A DNA stretch of 54,058 nt from Clostridium sp. CAG:354_28_25 (GCA_001915925.1 MNRL01000001.1:1-54058); one strand, 5' to 3'; shown: positions 42,109-49,858, counted from the stretch's first letter. Notes: generated from the sequence alone by a model not told the origin. Program-made: numbers and translations.

Positions 42109-42134
42109 TATTAAACCATGAGGAGGTGAATATA

Positions 42135-42419
42135 ATGAATAAATACGAGAGTGTTATCATTATTAATCCATCTATTGAAGAACAAGCTATAAAAGATTTA
42201 GTAACAAAGTTCACAGATTTGATTAATAATAATGGTAAAGTAGAATCTGTTGATGAACGTGGTACACAAAAATTAGCTTATCCTATCAAAAAGAAAGAAG
42301 AAGGATATTACGTAGTAATTAACTTCGAAGCTAAACCAGATTCAATAGATGAATTAGAAAGAAATTACAGAATAGAAGACAACATCATGAAATTTATCGT
42401 AGTAAGAAAAGAAAAATAA
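42135..42419 (+). CDS. rpsF: 30S ribosomal protein S6
   Basis: A 94-residue bS6 that binds S18 on the small-subunit platform. MNKYESVIIINPSIEEQAIK and GTQKLAYPIKKKEEGYYVVI are family blocks. The ATG at 42135 with AGGAGG at 42121-42126 gives the standard N-terminus; a GTG at 42126 in the same frame overlaps the ribosome binding site and is rejected. First gene of the conserved rpsF-ssb-rpsR operon. Confidence 0.97.
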   Translation: MNKYESVIIINPSIEEQAIKDLVTKFTDLINNNGKVESVDERGTQKLAYPIKKKEEGYYVVINFEAKPDSIDELERNYRIEDNIMKFIVVRKEK

Positions 42420-42458
42420 TAATACGGGGGCCTTTAAAAGAAAGGTAAGGGATAAAAT

Positions 42459-42881
42459 ATGAATAAAGTAGAATTATTAGGTAGATTAACAAGAGATCCA
42501 GAAGTAAGATATACACAAACAAATAATACACTAGTTGCTTCTTTCTCATTAGCTGTTAATAGAAGATTTGTACGTCAAGGAGAAGAAAGACAAGCAGATT
42601 TCATTAATATAGTAGCATGGAGCAAATTAGGAGAATTTTGTAGTAAATATTTTAAAAAAGGTCAACAAGTTGCTATCATAGGAAGAATTCAAACAAGAAC
42701 TTGGGATGATGACCAAGGTCAAAAACATTATGTAACAGAAGTTGTTGCAGAAGAAGCTTATTTTGCAGAAGGAAGAAGAGATGCAGAAGCTTCAGGAAGT
42801 TTTGATAACGCATTTGGTGCTATGCCAACAGGTGGAGATTCAGACTTCGAAACTACTTCTAATGATGATTTACCATTTTAA
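42459..42881 (+). CDS. ssb: Single-stranded DNA-binding protein
   Basis: A 140-residue SSB. OB fold at 1-105 with MNKVELLGRLTRDPEVRYTQ, FSLAVNRRF, FINIVAWSKLGEF and KGQQVAIIGRIQTRTWDD; a flexible acidic tail ends DDLPF, the tip that recruits repair and replication partners. Between rpsF and rpsR as usual. Ribosome binding site AAGGTAAGGG. Confidence 0.97.
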   Translation: MNKVELLGRLTRDPEVRYTQTNNTLVASFSLAVNRRFVRQGEERQADFINIVAWSKLGEFCSKYFKKGQQVAIIGRIQTRTWDDDQGQKHYVTEVVAEEAYFAEGRRDAEASGSFDNAFGAMPTGGDSDFETTSNDDLPF

Positions 42882-42901
42882 TCAGAAAGGGGGAGAAATA
42901 G

Positions 42902-43177
42902 ATGGCAGACAAAAAACAAAATAGAAGAAACAATAGAAACGATGATGATTTCAATCCAAGATTTAGAAAAATGAGAAAAAAAGTATGTCCTTTATGTGCA
43001 GATAAAGATTTAGAATTAGATTATAAAAACGCAGAACAATTAAGAAAATTTATAAATGATAAAGGTAAAATATTACCAAGAAGAGCAACAGGAGCTTGTG
43101 CTAAACATCAAAGAGATATTACTTTAGCAGTAAAAAGAGCAAGACATATTGCTGTTTTACCATATACTCAAAACTAA
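42902..43177 (+). CDS. rpsR: 30S ribosomal protein S18
   Basis: A 91-residue bS18. KKVCPLCADKDLELDYKN, RKFINDKGKILPRRATGACA and KHQRDITLAVKRARHIAVLP are family blocks. The CPLC pair with the later cysteine and histidine indicates a zinc-binding (C+) form. The N-terminus is extended and basic. Ribosome binding site AAAGGGGGAG. Confidence 0.97.
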   Translation: MADKKQNRRNNRNDDDFNPRFRKMRKKVCPLCADKDLELDYKNAEQLRKFINDKGKILPRRATGACAKHQRDITLAVKRARHIAVLPYTQN

Positions 43178-43190
43178 TTAAATTGGATAA

Positions 43191-43221
43191 AAAATACCGT
43201 AGCTTTTTGCTACGGTATTTT
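43191..43221 (+). terminator. Terminator of rpsF-ssb-rpsR
   Basis: AAAATACCGTAGC (43191-43203) and GCTACGGTATTTT (43209-43221) form a perfect 13-base stem with a T5 loop. Confidence 0.9.
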
Positions 43222-43296
43222 CAAGTCAGTATTGTAAAAACGAAAAAAATATTATAAAATAAAAGGTAACATAAAAATAGTAAAGGAGAAGCGAAT

Positions 43297-43479
43297 ATGA
43301 AAAAAGGTATACGCATTAGTAACGAGAGCAATCTTCGCTATAGGCGGGAGGAAATTTTCTATGCCTATTTTATTGAGGATATGAGCAAAGAGATGATTGC
43401 AGAAGAGTTGGGATGTAGCTTATCTACAGTTGAAAGAGATATTCGATATATAAAGCAACATGTGGACGAGTTCATGTAG
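43297..43479 (+). CDS. Small HTH protein, 60 residues
   Basis: A 60-residue protein whose middle and end, EDMSKEMIAEELGCSLSTVERDIRYIKQH (split here as SKEMIAEELGC and STVERDIRYIK), form a sigma-region-4/LuxR-like helix-turn-helix; the head is very basic (RISNESNLRYRREE). No second domain. Codon use is unlike its neighbours: CGC, CGC, AGG and CGG occur in the first 20 codons in a genome that otherwise writes Arg as AGA. Ribosome binding site AAAGGAGAAG. It has its own terminator. Possibly acquired or a regulator under different selection; family not recognised. Confidence 0.75.
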   Translation: MKKGIRISNESNLRYRREEIFYAYFIEDMSKEMIAEELGCSLSTVERDIRYIKQHVDEFM

Positions 43480-43494
43480 ACCTTTAAAATTATT

Positions 43495-43527
43495 AAGCCA
43501 CTTGAGTTCCTACGCTCGAGTGGCTTT
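43495..43527 (+). terminator. Terminator after the small HTH gene
   Basis: AAGCCACTTGAG (43495-43506) and CTCGAGTGGCTT (43515-43526) pair over 12 bases with one wobble, followed by TTCC; the T-run is short. Confidence 0.6.
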
Positions 43528-43610
43528 CCTCATGATTTTATTAAATTATGAAACATAAAAATGAATCAAAGATTTTATATTATAATCAGAAACTGTCATA
43601 ATAGTATTAA

Positions 43611-43643
43611 AATCGGGATTTAAGGAACGTCCCTAAATCCCGA
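43611..43643. repeat. GGGATTT-GGACCGTCC palindromic repeat, copy 5
   Basis: AATCGGGATTTAAGGAACGT then CCCTAAATCCCGA: the most symmetrical copy, TCGGGATTTA against TAAATCCCGA with GG/CC inside. It lies just downstream of the helicase-loader gene (minus strand). Confidence 0.85.
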
Positions 43644-43654
43644 GAAACAAAATA

Positions 43655-44650
43655 TTATATATTTCTAATCTTAAACCTAATATCATCACCAAAAAACTTA
43701 CAAATATTATAATAACCAACTATTCTTGAAACAATTCTTTCATCATATATAGAAAATAAATTTTGGATAGAAAGATTTGTTGAGATGATAGTTTTTTTAT
43801 TACTTAAAATACGAGTATTAATAACATTAAATAATTCTGTGAATTTTATATTATTAATTGACTCTGTTCCTAAGTCATCTATAATTAAAAGATCAGAATT
43901 AAATATATTATCTAAGAAATCTTTAGAAATATTATTCTTTCCAAATTTGCAATCAATTATATTGTCAAGCATTATTGGTGCAGTTTGGTATAAAACGATT
44001 TTTCCGTTATCGATTAATTCTTTAGCTATGCAATTAGAGAGAAATGTTTTACCAAGTCCAGGACTACCTGTAAATAATAAATTTTTTCCCTTAGGATTAT
44101 CAAAGTCTGTTAAGAAATTATCTACAATCTTTTTTATTATTAATATGTTTTGTCTAGGAGAAACAGAAGAATGATATTTTTCTTCATTTATTTCGTCAGA
44201 ATACATATTAATATCAAAATTACTAAAGTTTTCGAAATCTAGTTTATTTATATTAGATTTATTATAAGAAATATTTATTAGTTTTTGTTTTAAACAAGAA
44301 CACATAGTAAAACTATTATTTTCAGCTATATAGCCAGTATCATTACAAATAGAACATTCATATTTGGGTGATAAATCATCTTCGCTCATCTTGATGCTTT
44401 TTAAGAAATTATGTTTTTTTTCTTTTAATAATTCTAATTCTTGTTTTAATACATCAATTTTTTGAGTATCATGTGCCTGCAATTTTTCTCTAGAAAGATT
44501 AAGCCCACATTTAGCAATTTCAGAATTTATTTCCTCTAATTCTGGATATTTCTTAAACAGTTGGTCTCTTTTTTCATCAGCAAGTTGCTCAGCATGTAAT
44601 CGTTTAATTTCATATTCTTTTAATAAATCTTTTAATATACTATCAGACAT
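43655..44650 (-). CDS. Helicase loader, DnaC/DnaI-type AAA+ ATPase
   Basis: A 331-residue AAA+ protein that should load the replicative helicase. N-terminal helical region (1-90), then a cysteine module C99/C102/C117/C119 (YECSIC...MCSC), typical of DnaI-like loaders, then the ATPase with Walker A GSPGLGKTF (195-203), Walker B LLIIDDLGTE (255-264), sensor 1 TIISTNLS and an arginine-finger segment DERIVSRI. Follows dnaD on the same strand with an 11-base gap and ribosome binding site AAGGAG, so the two primosome proteins are coexpressed. Confidence 0.92.
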   Translation of the reverse strand: MSDSILKDLLKEYEIKRLHAEQLADEKRDQLFKKYPELEEINSEIAKCGLNLSREKLQAHDTQKIDVLKQELELLKEKKHNFLKSIKMSEDDLSPKYECSICNDTGYIAENNSFTMCSCLKQKLINISYNKSNINKLDFENFSNFDINMYSDEINEEKYHSSVSPRQNILIIKKIVDNFLTDFDNPKGKNLLFTGSPGLGKTFLSNCIAKELIDNGKIVLYQTAPIMLDNIIDCKFGKNNISKDFLDNIFNSDLLIIDDLGTESINNIKFTELFNVINTRILSNKKTIISTNLSIQNLFSIYDERIVSRIVGYYNICKFFGDDIRFKIRNI

Positions 44651-44661
44651 AAACTAACTCC

Positions 44662-45624
44662 TTAATTATTTGCATATAATGAATCTAAATCATTATATGT
44701 TCTTTGCTCGAAACTTTTGTAATTTGTTTGTTTTTCCAAAGTCTTTTTGTTTTGATTTTGAATTTTCATTTGTGCAAGATAATTATTAACATCAGTTGTA
44801 GTAAGTAAATTATGCTCATGCCAATTAGAAATTAATTTATCTAAATAATCAAAATTAAAGTTGGATTTAGATGTAGTTTTCTTTAAAGCAATTTCAATTA
44901 TATCCATAGTATATGAATAATCTACCACCCACTTTTCGATATAAGCACTTTCATATTGTGTTAATGGACGAGATAGCCCAAGTTTTTTAGAAATTTGCTT
45001 CTTTATTAATGATAATTTTTCTTGTTTTGCGTAGTAATTTTCTAAATCTGTATATGTTTTAATATTGTTTTTATGCCATCCTTCTGCAACAGCTTGAATA
45101 TAATTTCTATGTAGTGCAGAACGTTCCAAACAATATCTAAATAATGCAATCATAACTGGTTCATCAAAACCATATTTGTTAAACCATAAATCGATATCGT
45201 TATACCATGAAGGTGACATCATACCTTGGAAACAAGTATTGTTAATATCTTCAATAGCTTTAGCTCGATATTGATTTTTGGCATTAGAAAGGGCATTTTC
45301 TGGAGTTGAAGTTAATCTAGGAGAATATAATTTATTCAATTCTTTTTCTTGTAAATCAACTACAATATATCCATTATTTTTCTTTATTAGAACTTCTTGC
45401 TCTTCCCAGTATGCTATGGCTTCTTGGATTGTTTTAAAAGGAATATTTAATGTTTTTGAAACATCGTTAATTTTAACTTCTTTGTTATATTTTGAAAGAA
45501 AAACGATGTATAAATATACTTTTATGTAATCACCATTTGCTTGGGACATGTATTCTGTAAAGAATACATCTGGTAATTTTGTTTCTGAAAATAAAAAGTT
45601 TTTGTCACTTTGTTCTAATTTCAT
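44662..45624 (-). CDS. dnaD: DnaD-domain replication initiation protein
   Basis: A 320-residue protein with an N-terminal winged-helix-like part (about 20-90, YIKVYLYIVFLSKYNKEVKI) and two DnaD/DnaB_2 type helical domains: about 130-200 with YGFDEPVMIALFRYCLER and AVAEGWHKNNIKTYTDLENY, and about 215-290 with IEKWVVDYSYTMDIIEIAL and LISNWHEHNLLTTTDVNNY. The repeated W-x-x-x-x-I/L motif (EGWHKNNIKT, SNWHEHNLLT) is the DnaD signature. It has a role in primosome assembly at the origin with the loader encoded next. Own promoter upstream; ribosome binding site GGAGGGG. Confidence 0.92.
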   Translation of the reverse strand: MKLEQSDKNFLFSETKLPDVFFTEYMSQANGDYIKVYLYIVFLSKYNKEVKINDVSKTLNIPFKTIQEAIAYWEEQEVLIKKNNGYIVVDLQEKELNKLYSPRLTSTPENALSNAKNQYRAKAIEDINNTCFQGMMSPSWYNDIDLWFNKYGFDEPVMIALFRYCLERSALHRNYIQAVAEGWHKNNIKTYTDLENYYAKQEKLSLIKKQISKKLGLSRPLTQYESAYIEKWVVDYSYTMDIIEIALKKTTSKSNFNFDYLDKLISNWHEHNLLTTTDVNNYLAQMKIQNQNKKTLEKQTNYKSFEQRTYNDLDSLYANN

Positions 45625-45647
45625 GGTTCCCCTCCTACAATTACAAC

Positions 45648-45676
45648 ATTATAGCATTATAAATTTTTTTTTACAA
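45648..45676 (-). promoter_or_regulatory. Promoter of dnaD
   Basis: Minus strand: TTGTAA (45676-45671), 17-base spacer, TATAAT (45653-45648). It separates dnaD-loader transcription from the secretion-like genes upstream. Confidence 0.6.
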
Positions 45677-45722
45677 TAACAAGAATCGACAAAAAATTAC
45701 AAATCTAAGAAAATATCTGTGG

Positions 45723-46025
45723 TTACATGTCAAAAAAATTTTTTTTATAGAAATATATATGTTTGTTCTTAAAAAATTTAATAATATAGTATAAAACATA
45801 TACAATATTTTCATGATAAAAACCAATTATAGAAAGTAAAGTAAGAGGAACATTAAGTAATATGAATATTATAATTTTAGTATAAAGTTTAGCAAATATA
45901 AAGTTAATGATTAAATAAGATATTAGATAACATATGATAAGAAAAATTAAAGTAGAATAATCTATAAAACCTAGAAATTTGTTTTTAAAATTAAAGTTCT
46001 GAGGAATTATAAAGATAAATATCAC
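45723..46025 (-). CDS. PrgI-like small membrane protein of a type IV secretion-like operon
   Basis: A protein of up to 100 residues. The head FIIPQNFNFKNKFLGF is the PrgI-type motif (xxIPxNFxxxxKxLGF), then two membrane segments (about 24-42 and 49-66) and the tail YIIKFFKNKHIYFYKK, which matches the usual Y..I..F.K....Y ending. PrgI proteins of conjugation systems occur next to the VirB4 ATPase; no VirB4 follows here. A GTG at 46025 overlaps the VirB6-like stop (GTGA) but is part of the Shine-Dalgarno GAGGTGAT itself; with normal spacing the start would be the ATC at 46016, giving 97 residues. Start unresolved. Confidence 0.65.
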   Translation of the reverse strand: MIFIFIIPQNFNFKNKFLGFIDYSTLIFLIICYLISYLIINFIFAKLYTKIIIFILLNVPLTLLSIIGFYHENIVYVLYYIIKFFKNKHIYFYKKNFFDM

Positions 46026-46897
46026 CTCGCTCTAAGAAATGATTTTAAGGTAGATAGATTTGTATTAATTTCGGTAGAAATACCACCTATTAAATTACGA
46101 ATATATGTATTTGATTTTGTGAGTGCATAAATTGAACCAACATATAAAAATTTCGAGATAAGATTAGATGAAAAGTCTAAAGATAATGTAACTATTAGTA
46201 TAATAGTTATAAAAAACTGCATAAATAGAAGTGAAAAAAATGATCTAAACCAACTTCTAAAGAACCAGCTAAATGAATTGATAGAACAACTAAGAATTGC
46301 AAATGGGGCTAAGATAATAAATACTTTTACCATAATAAGTCGTATAGCATATGAAAACATTAAAGAGATAAGTCCGATACTACAAAAAGATTTTATTATA
46401 CCAGTTAAAGAAAAGATATCTAAAGAAGTTCCAGATATAGAGATTACAGAATTTAACTCGGTTACTAATGTTTTAAATGAAATTGTTTTAGAAGTAAAAT
46501 TACTACCAATTTCTTGCAATGCCTGTGTAATTAAATCTGTAATGTTAATTAGTTGTTCACAAATAAAATATGAGCTATTCATGATGATTGCACATAAGAT
46601 TAATTTGAAAATAAACTGATAAGGTCTTTGTACTTGTGTACCAGAATAGTAAGATAAAAATAGCTTTACACAGTAATATAGCAGATAAGCTAAAATTAGA
46701 GCATTAGCGATAACTAATATACTATTAGAAGAAGTAGTAAATAAATCTTCAAAATTATTATTAGAGATACTAGATGGAGTTAAGAAAATAATTTCATCTA
46801 TGTATGAATAGATATTATTATCTATAGAAGAAAATAAATTTTGTATAAGTTCATTTATGGTGTTGGCTATCGTTGTAGATAAATTAGTGGCTTCCAT
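46022..46897 (-). CDS. VirB6/TrbL-like polytopic membrane protein
   Basis: A 291-residue membrane protein with about six hydrophobic segments (about 60-85, 97-115, 160-185, 190-205, 215-240, 245-262). The central SGTQVQRPYQFIFKLILCAI and ICEQLINITDLITQALQEIG are like TrbL/CD1110 proteins of Firmicute conjugative elements, the inner-membrane channel component of type IV secretion. N-terminal ~60 residues are outside or amphipathic. Stop and the next start overlap; four bases separate its ATG from the pilin stop. No signal peptide. Confidence 0.72.
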   Translation of the reverse strand: MEATNLSTTIANTINELIQNLFSSIDNNIYSYIDEIIFLTPSSISNNNFEDLFTTSSNSILVIANALILAYLLYYCVKLFLSYYSGTQVQRPYQFIFKLILCAIIMNSSYFICEQLINITDLITQALQEIGSNFTSKTISFKTLVTELNSVISISGTSLDIFSLTGIIKSFCSIGLISLMFSYAIRLIMVKVFIILAPFAILSCSINSFSWFFRSWFRSFFSLLFMQFFITIILIVTLSLDFSSNLISKFLYVGSIYALTKSNTYIRNLIGGISTEINTNLSTLKSFLRAR

Positions 46898-46901
46898 AGT
46901 A

Positions 46902-47225
46902 TTAACCCATAAGTGACTTTATGGCAGCTAATATTAAATCTAGAGCTAATATAAAGCCATAAGAAAATAAAGAGTTTTTTATTAACTTTTTCCCAAGTCT
47001 CATTCTTTCGTCATCACCAAAACTAAATTTCTTCATAAAAACACCTGTACCAACAGCTACAGCAGCTGCAGGAGTTGCTAATTTTAATAACCATTCTTCG
47101 ATAGATTCGAATGCTGAATTTAGCTTACCAACAATTTTAGGATCAGCAGCATAAGTTTTTGAAATGAAAAAAACATTAAAAGATAACAAGAATATAAATA
47201 TAAATAATAATTTTTTGCCTTTTAT
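46902..47225 (-). CDS. VirB2-like pilin subunit, apparent AUA start
   Basis: From the in-frame ATA at 47225-47223 the product has 107 residues and begins with a textbook signal peptide: M/I-KGKKLLFIFIFLLSFNVFF, then ISKTYA followed by ADP (cleavage after A28 or so). The mature part has two hydrophobic segments (LATPAAAVAVGTGVFM and LFSYGFILALDLILAAI) around a charged turn FSFGDDERMRLGKK, the VirB2/TrbC layout. The only conventional start is a TTG at 47189, which cuts the signal peptide in half and has no ribosome binding site. AAAGGAAGTGAT, made of the last codons of the VirD4-like gene, lies 7 bases before the ATA. Four bases separate it from that gene's stop. Confidence 0.68.
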   Translation of the reverse strand: MKGKKLLFIFIFLLSFNVFFISKTYAADPKIVGKLNSAFESIEEWLLKLATPAAAVAVGTGVFMKKFSFGDDERMRLGKKLIKNSLFSYGFILALDLILAAIKSLMG

Positions 47226-47229
47226 AAAA

Positions 47230-48915
47230 TCACTTCCTTTCTTTAAAATAAGGATACATGTCTATTTTTTGTGGAGGAATTGTGGTAGTTCCATTAGAAA
47301 GAAATGCCAAACAAGAAAAAGTTTCTAATTCTTGGGTAAAAAAACGAGAATCATATATATAGTCATATTGATAATAAGTGTTTATACTCTCAGAAAGATT
47401 GGAACTTCTAGACTTGAATTTTCGAATAAGATAGTTATAATTAGATTCTTGAGCATTTTCCGAAATAGTTTTAGAAATTTTCTTTTTGTCTTCTTTACCA
47501 ATTTGCTTTTGGGCATTTTCTATAGTAAATATATCATCAGTTCTAAACCAAAGTTTATTTACTAAATTTTGGAGTATTACCTTTAATGCAGACTCATCTT
47601 TTAAAGTATTTAGTAAAGAGGAATAACTTTGAGTAGAAAGAATGTTTATACATTTGGCTTCCCTACTTTCTGAGAAAAAATTAGCATCTGAAGCTGTAAT
47701 GTACTCTTGATATTCATCACAAATAAAAGCAACAGTTCTAGAGTTTTTACGTTTTAATCCAGCCATAACTTCTGCTTGAAAATCTAATTTTAAATATGTT
47801 GCAATAATTTTGGAAAGGCTAGTAAATTCTGCAATATTCATAGAAAGAACTACAATTTTTCCGGATTTTATAAGCTCTCTAAAACCATTAAAAGTAATCT
47901 TCTTCTTAGAAGGAGAAAAAATCTTAGAAATTTTATAATCAGATATGAAAGGAAGAGTGATTCTAGAGATTTCCGATTTTAAAATAGAGATAGTCCTTTC
48001 ATCTAATTTAAAAAATTCATTCTCGAAAAAGGTAATTGCAGAAGTTAAGTTATATAATTCATCAGTGGAAAATTTATTTGTTAAAAACGAATTTCTTAAG
48101 TAGCGTATCTTGTCAAAATAATATGTTTTATTATTAATTAATTTGTGTATTTCTATAAAATTTACATAGTTATTATTATAAAGACGACATAGTTTTATTG
48201 ACTCTGCTAGTATTTGCTCTGCCTTATCTAACCAAAATGATTCACTATTGTTAGGAGAAAGCAAAGTTAGAATTGTTTTTAGCCTGTTTGCAAGTACGAG
48301 AGGATTTAGATTTGGTTTATCTAATGGATTATAAGTTTCGTTAGAATTTAGTCCAATAATAATCAAATCTTTTAGGCGATTATATTTTTTTGCGTAAAAC
48401 TTAATTTGCTCATAAAAATTACCCTTTACATCTAAACATAAGATACCAAGTTTTTTAGAAGAATTATTATTTTGATATTTTATTAATTGTTCAGAAAATG
48501 GATATATTGCAGAACTAGTTTTGCCACTGCCAATAGTACCAGTAATTAGAATGTTCTGGTATAAAGATTTATCTGGAAGGATAATATCTTGATTTTGGTT
48601 TTGGCTATAACCGATAGTTAAACATAAATTAGAATTAAGCTGTGGATGCGTTTGTTCTAGGCTAGGAGAGGGAAGATGAATAAGGTTTTTAATAAGCATA
48701 TAAGAAATAGAACAATTAGCGACTACTAGTGCAAGTATGTAAAATATTTTAAAAAAATGCCAAAATGCTGGATATTTATCGCAAATATTAAATGGATGAA
48801 TAGCAAATGAGATAGTAATATTATTAGAAGTAAAAATAGGATAGAATATAACTAAATTAAAAATGGTAAAACAAAATGAACAAAGAAAAAATAGAATAAT
48901 ACTTTTTTTGGGCAT
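47230..48915 (-). CDS. VirD4/TraG-type coupling ATPase
   Basis: A 561-residue type IV coupling protein. Two N-terminal membrane segments (about 5-29 and 56-76), then the ATPase: Walker A GTIGSGKTS (126-134), a strand-loop LGILCLDVKGNFYEQ typical of the family, and Walker B VAFICDEYQEY (395-405) with the FFSESREAKCINILSTQS motif after it. These ATPases bring DNA or protein substrates to a type IV secretion channel. It is followed by pilin-, VirB6- and PrgI-like genes and preceded by a small membrane peptide, so the set forms one operon; no VirB4, relaxase, integrase or lysozyme gene is in the window. Good ATG with GGAGG. Confidence 0.82.
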   Translation of the reverse strand: MPKKSIILFFLCSFCFTIFNLVIFYPIFTSNNITISFAIHPFNICDKYPAFWHFFKIFYILALVVANCSISYMLIKNLIHLPSPSLEQTHPQLNSNLCLTIGYSQNQNQDIILPDKSLYQNILITGTIGSGKTSSAIYPFSEQLIKYQNNNSSKKLGILCLDVKGNFYEQIKFYAKKYNRLKDLIIIGLNSNETYNPLDKPNLNPLVLANRLKTILTLLSPNNSESFWLDKAEQILAESIKLCRLYNNNYVNFIEIHKLINNKTYYFDKIRYLRNSFLTNKFSTDELYNLTSAITFFENEFFKLDERTISILKSEISRITLPFISDYKISKIFSPSKKKITFNGFRELIKSGKIVVLSMNIAEFTSLSKIIATYLKLDFQAEVMAGLKRKNSRTVAFICDEYQEYITASDANFFSESREAKCINILSTQSYSSLLNTLKDESALKVILQNLVNKLWFRTDDIFTIENAQKQIGKEDKKKISKTISENAQESNYNYLIRKFKSRSSNLSESINTYYQYDYIYDSRFFTQELETFSCLAFLSNGTTTIPPQKIDMYPYFKERK

Positions 48916-48925
48916 AATACCTCCA

Positions 48926-49078
48926 CTATTTAGAATTAATTTTTTTACTTAGTTTGACTCCTTGGATATCTTGAGAAGTAATAAAACTAATAATTGAATA
49001 TATTGAATAAAATGAAATAAAAAAGTTAATAATAAATGAAATAAAAAATAGATTGATTAAAATTTTTATACAAATCAC
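48926..49078 (-). CDS. Small membrane peptide heading the secretion-like operon
   Basis: An open frame upstream of the coupling-protein gene, stop TAG at 48928-48926 just before its GGAGG. From the in-frame GTG at 49078 it has 50 residues, from the better spaced ATA at 49069 it has 47: KILINLFFISFIINFFISFY (one membrane segment), then SIISFITSQDIQGVKLSKK. The Shine-Dalgarno TAGGTGAT lies 8 bases before the ATA and includes the GTG. A minus-strand promoter (49092-49120) ends about 15 bases before it, so it would be the first gene of the operon. No family recognised; without the promoter and position I would not call it. Confidence 0.45.
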   Translation of the reverse strand: MICIKILINLFFISFIINFFISFYSIYSIISFITSQDIQGVKLSKKINSK

Positions 49079-49091
49079 CTACCATAGTGGA

Positions 49092-49120
49092 ATTTTACTA
49101 TAATTTAGAATGAATGTCTA
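49092..49120 (-). promoter_or_regulatory. Promoter of the secretion-like operon
   Basis: Minus strand: TAGACA (49120-49115), 17-base spacer, TAAAAT (49097-49092). It lies divergently to the DUF1858 gene. Confidence 0.55.
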
Positions 49121-49178
49121 TACTTTTATAAAAAAATATGTTAAAATATTACCATTAGAGTGAAAAGGAGGGTAAAAA

Positions 49179-49364
49179 ATGCAAATCGAAAAAACAACAA
49201 AAATAGGAGAATTATTAGATACAAACCCTGAGAAGGCAGAATTACTATTAAGTGTAGGAATGCATTGTTTAGGTTGTCCAGCATCAAGAGAAGAGACATT
49301 AGAAGAAGCTTGTATGGTGCATGGAATAGACGTTGAAGAACTATTAAAAGAGCTTAATAAATAA
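49179..49364 (+). CDS. DUF1858 domain protein
   Basis: A 61-residue protein that is one DUF1858 domain: MQIEKTTKIGELLDTNPEKA, then GMHCLGCPASREETLEEACM with the CxxC pair (C29/C32), then VEELLKELN. The domain occurs alone in many anaerobes and at the N-terminus of ScdA/RIC-type iron-sulfur repair proteins; the CxxC suggests a redox or metal role. Exact function unknown. Ribosome binding site AAAGGAGGG. Confidence 0.88.
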   Translation: MQIEKTTKIGELLDTNPEKAELLLSVGMHCLGCPASREETLEEACMVHGIDVEELLKELNK

Positions 49365-49401
49365 AAAAGTGAAAAAAATTTGAAAAAAATATGAAAATCT
49401 G

Positions 49402-49430
49402 TTGACAAACGTAAAAAAAAATAGTAATAT
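49402..49430 (+). promoter_or_regulatory. Promoter of the three-tRNA cluster
   Basis: TTGACA (49402-49407), 17-base spacer, TAATAT (49425-49430), about 28 bases before tRNA-Lys. Confidence 0.8.
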
Positions 49431-49458
49431 ATAAGAGCACTGCGGATACAGTGCATAT

Positions 49459-49534
49459 GGGCTATTAGCTCAGGTGGTAGAGCACTTGACTTTTAATCAA
49501 GTTGTCCCGCGTTCGAGTCGCGGATAGCTCACCA
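49459..49534 (+). tRNA. tRNA-Lys(UUU)
   Basis: Acceptor GGGCTAT pairs with ATAGCTC (one G-U), discriminator A, encoded CCA; anticodon loop CTTTTAA gives TTT. D- and T-arms are intact. Confidence 0.95.
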
Positions 49535-49575
49535 AATGAATACTAAACTAATCTTTAGTATTCATTTATATTTAT

Positions 49576-49650
49576 GGCCCGTTGGTCAAGCGGTTAAGAC
49601 ATCGCCCTTTCACGGCGGAGACATGGGTTCGATTCCCGTACGGGTCACCA
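49576..49650 (+). tRNA. tRNA-Glu(UUC)
   Basis: Acceptor GGCCCGT pairs with ACGGGTC, discriminator A, encoded CCA; the anticodon loop CTTTCAC gives TTC. The arms are intact. Confidence 0.95.
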
Positions 49651-49661
49651 TAAGACCATAT

Positions 49662-49737
<76 letters not shown>

Positions 49738-49743
49738 TTACTT

Positions 49744-49779
49744 AAAGCTAGACTTTCTTTAAAGATTGCCTAGCTTTTT
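49744..49779 (+). terminator. Terminator of the tRNA cluster
   Basis: AAAGCTAG (49744-49751) pairs with CTAGCTTT (49770-49777), followed by further T. Confidence 0.75.
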
Positions 49780-49858
49780 GTTTTGCCCAAAATATTTTGA
49801 TTTTTTAGCACAAATGAGATATACTAAAATGCAATAATAGAATATAGAAGGTGTTATA

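Noticed and set aside
45625..45722. Remnant of a VirB4 gene between the PrgI-like gene and dnaD
   Set aside because: Only 98 bases remain and they contain the dnaD promoter and ribosome binding site; no VirB4-like peptide is readable.
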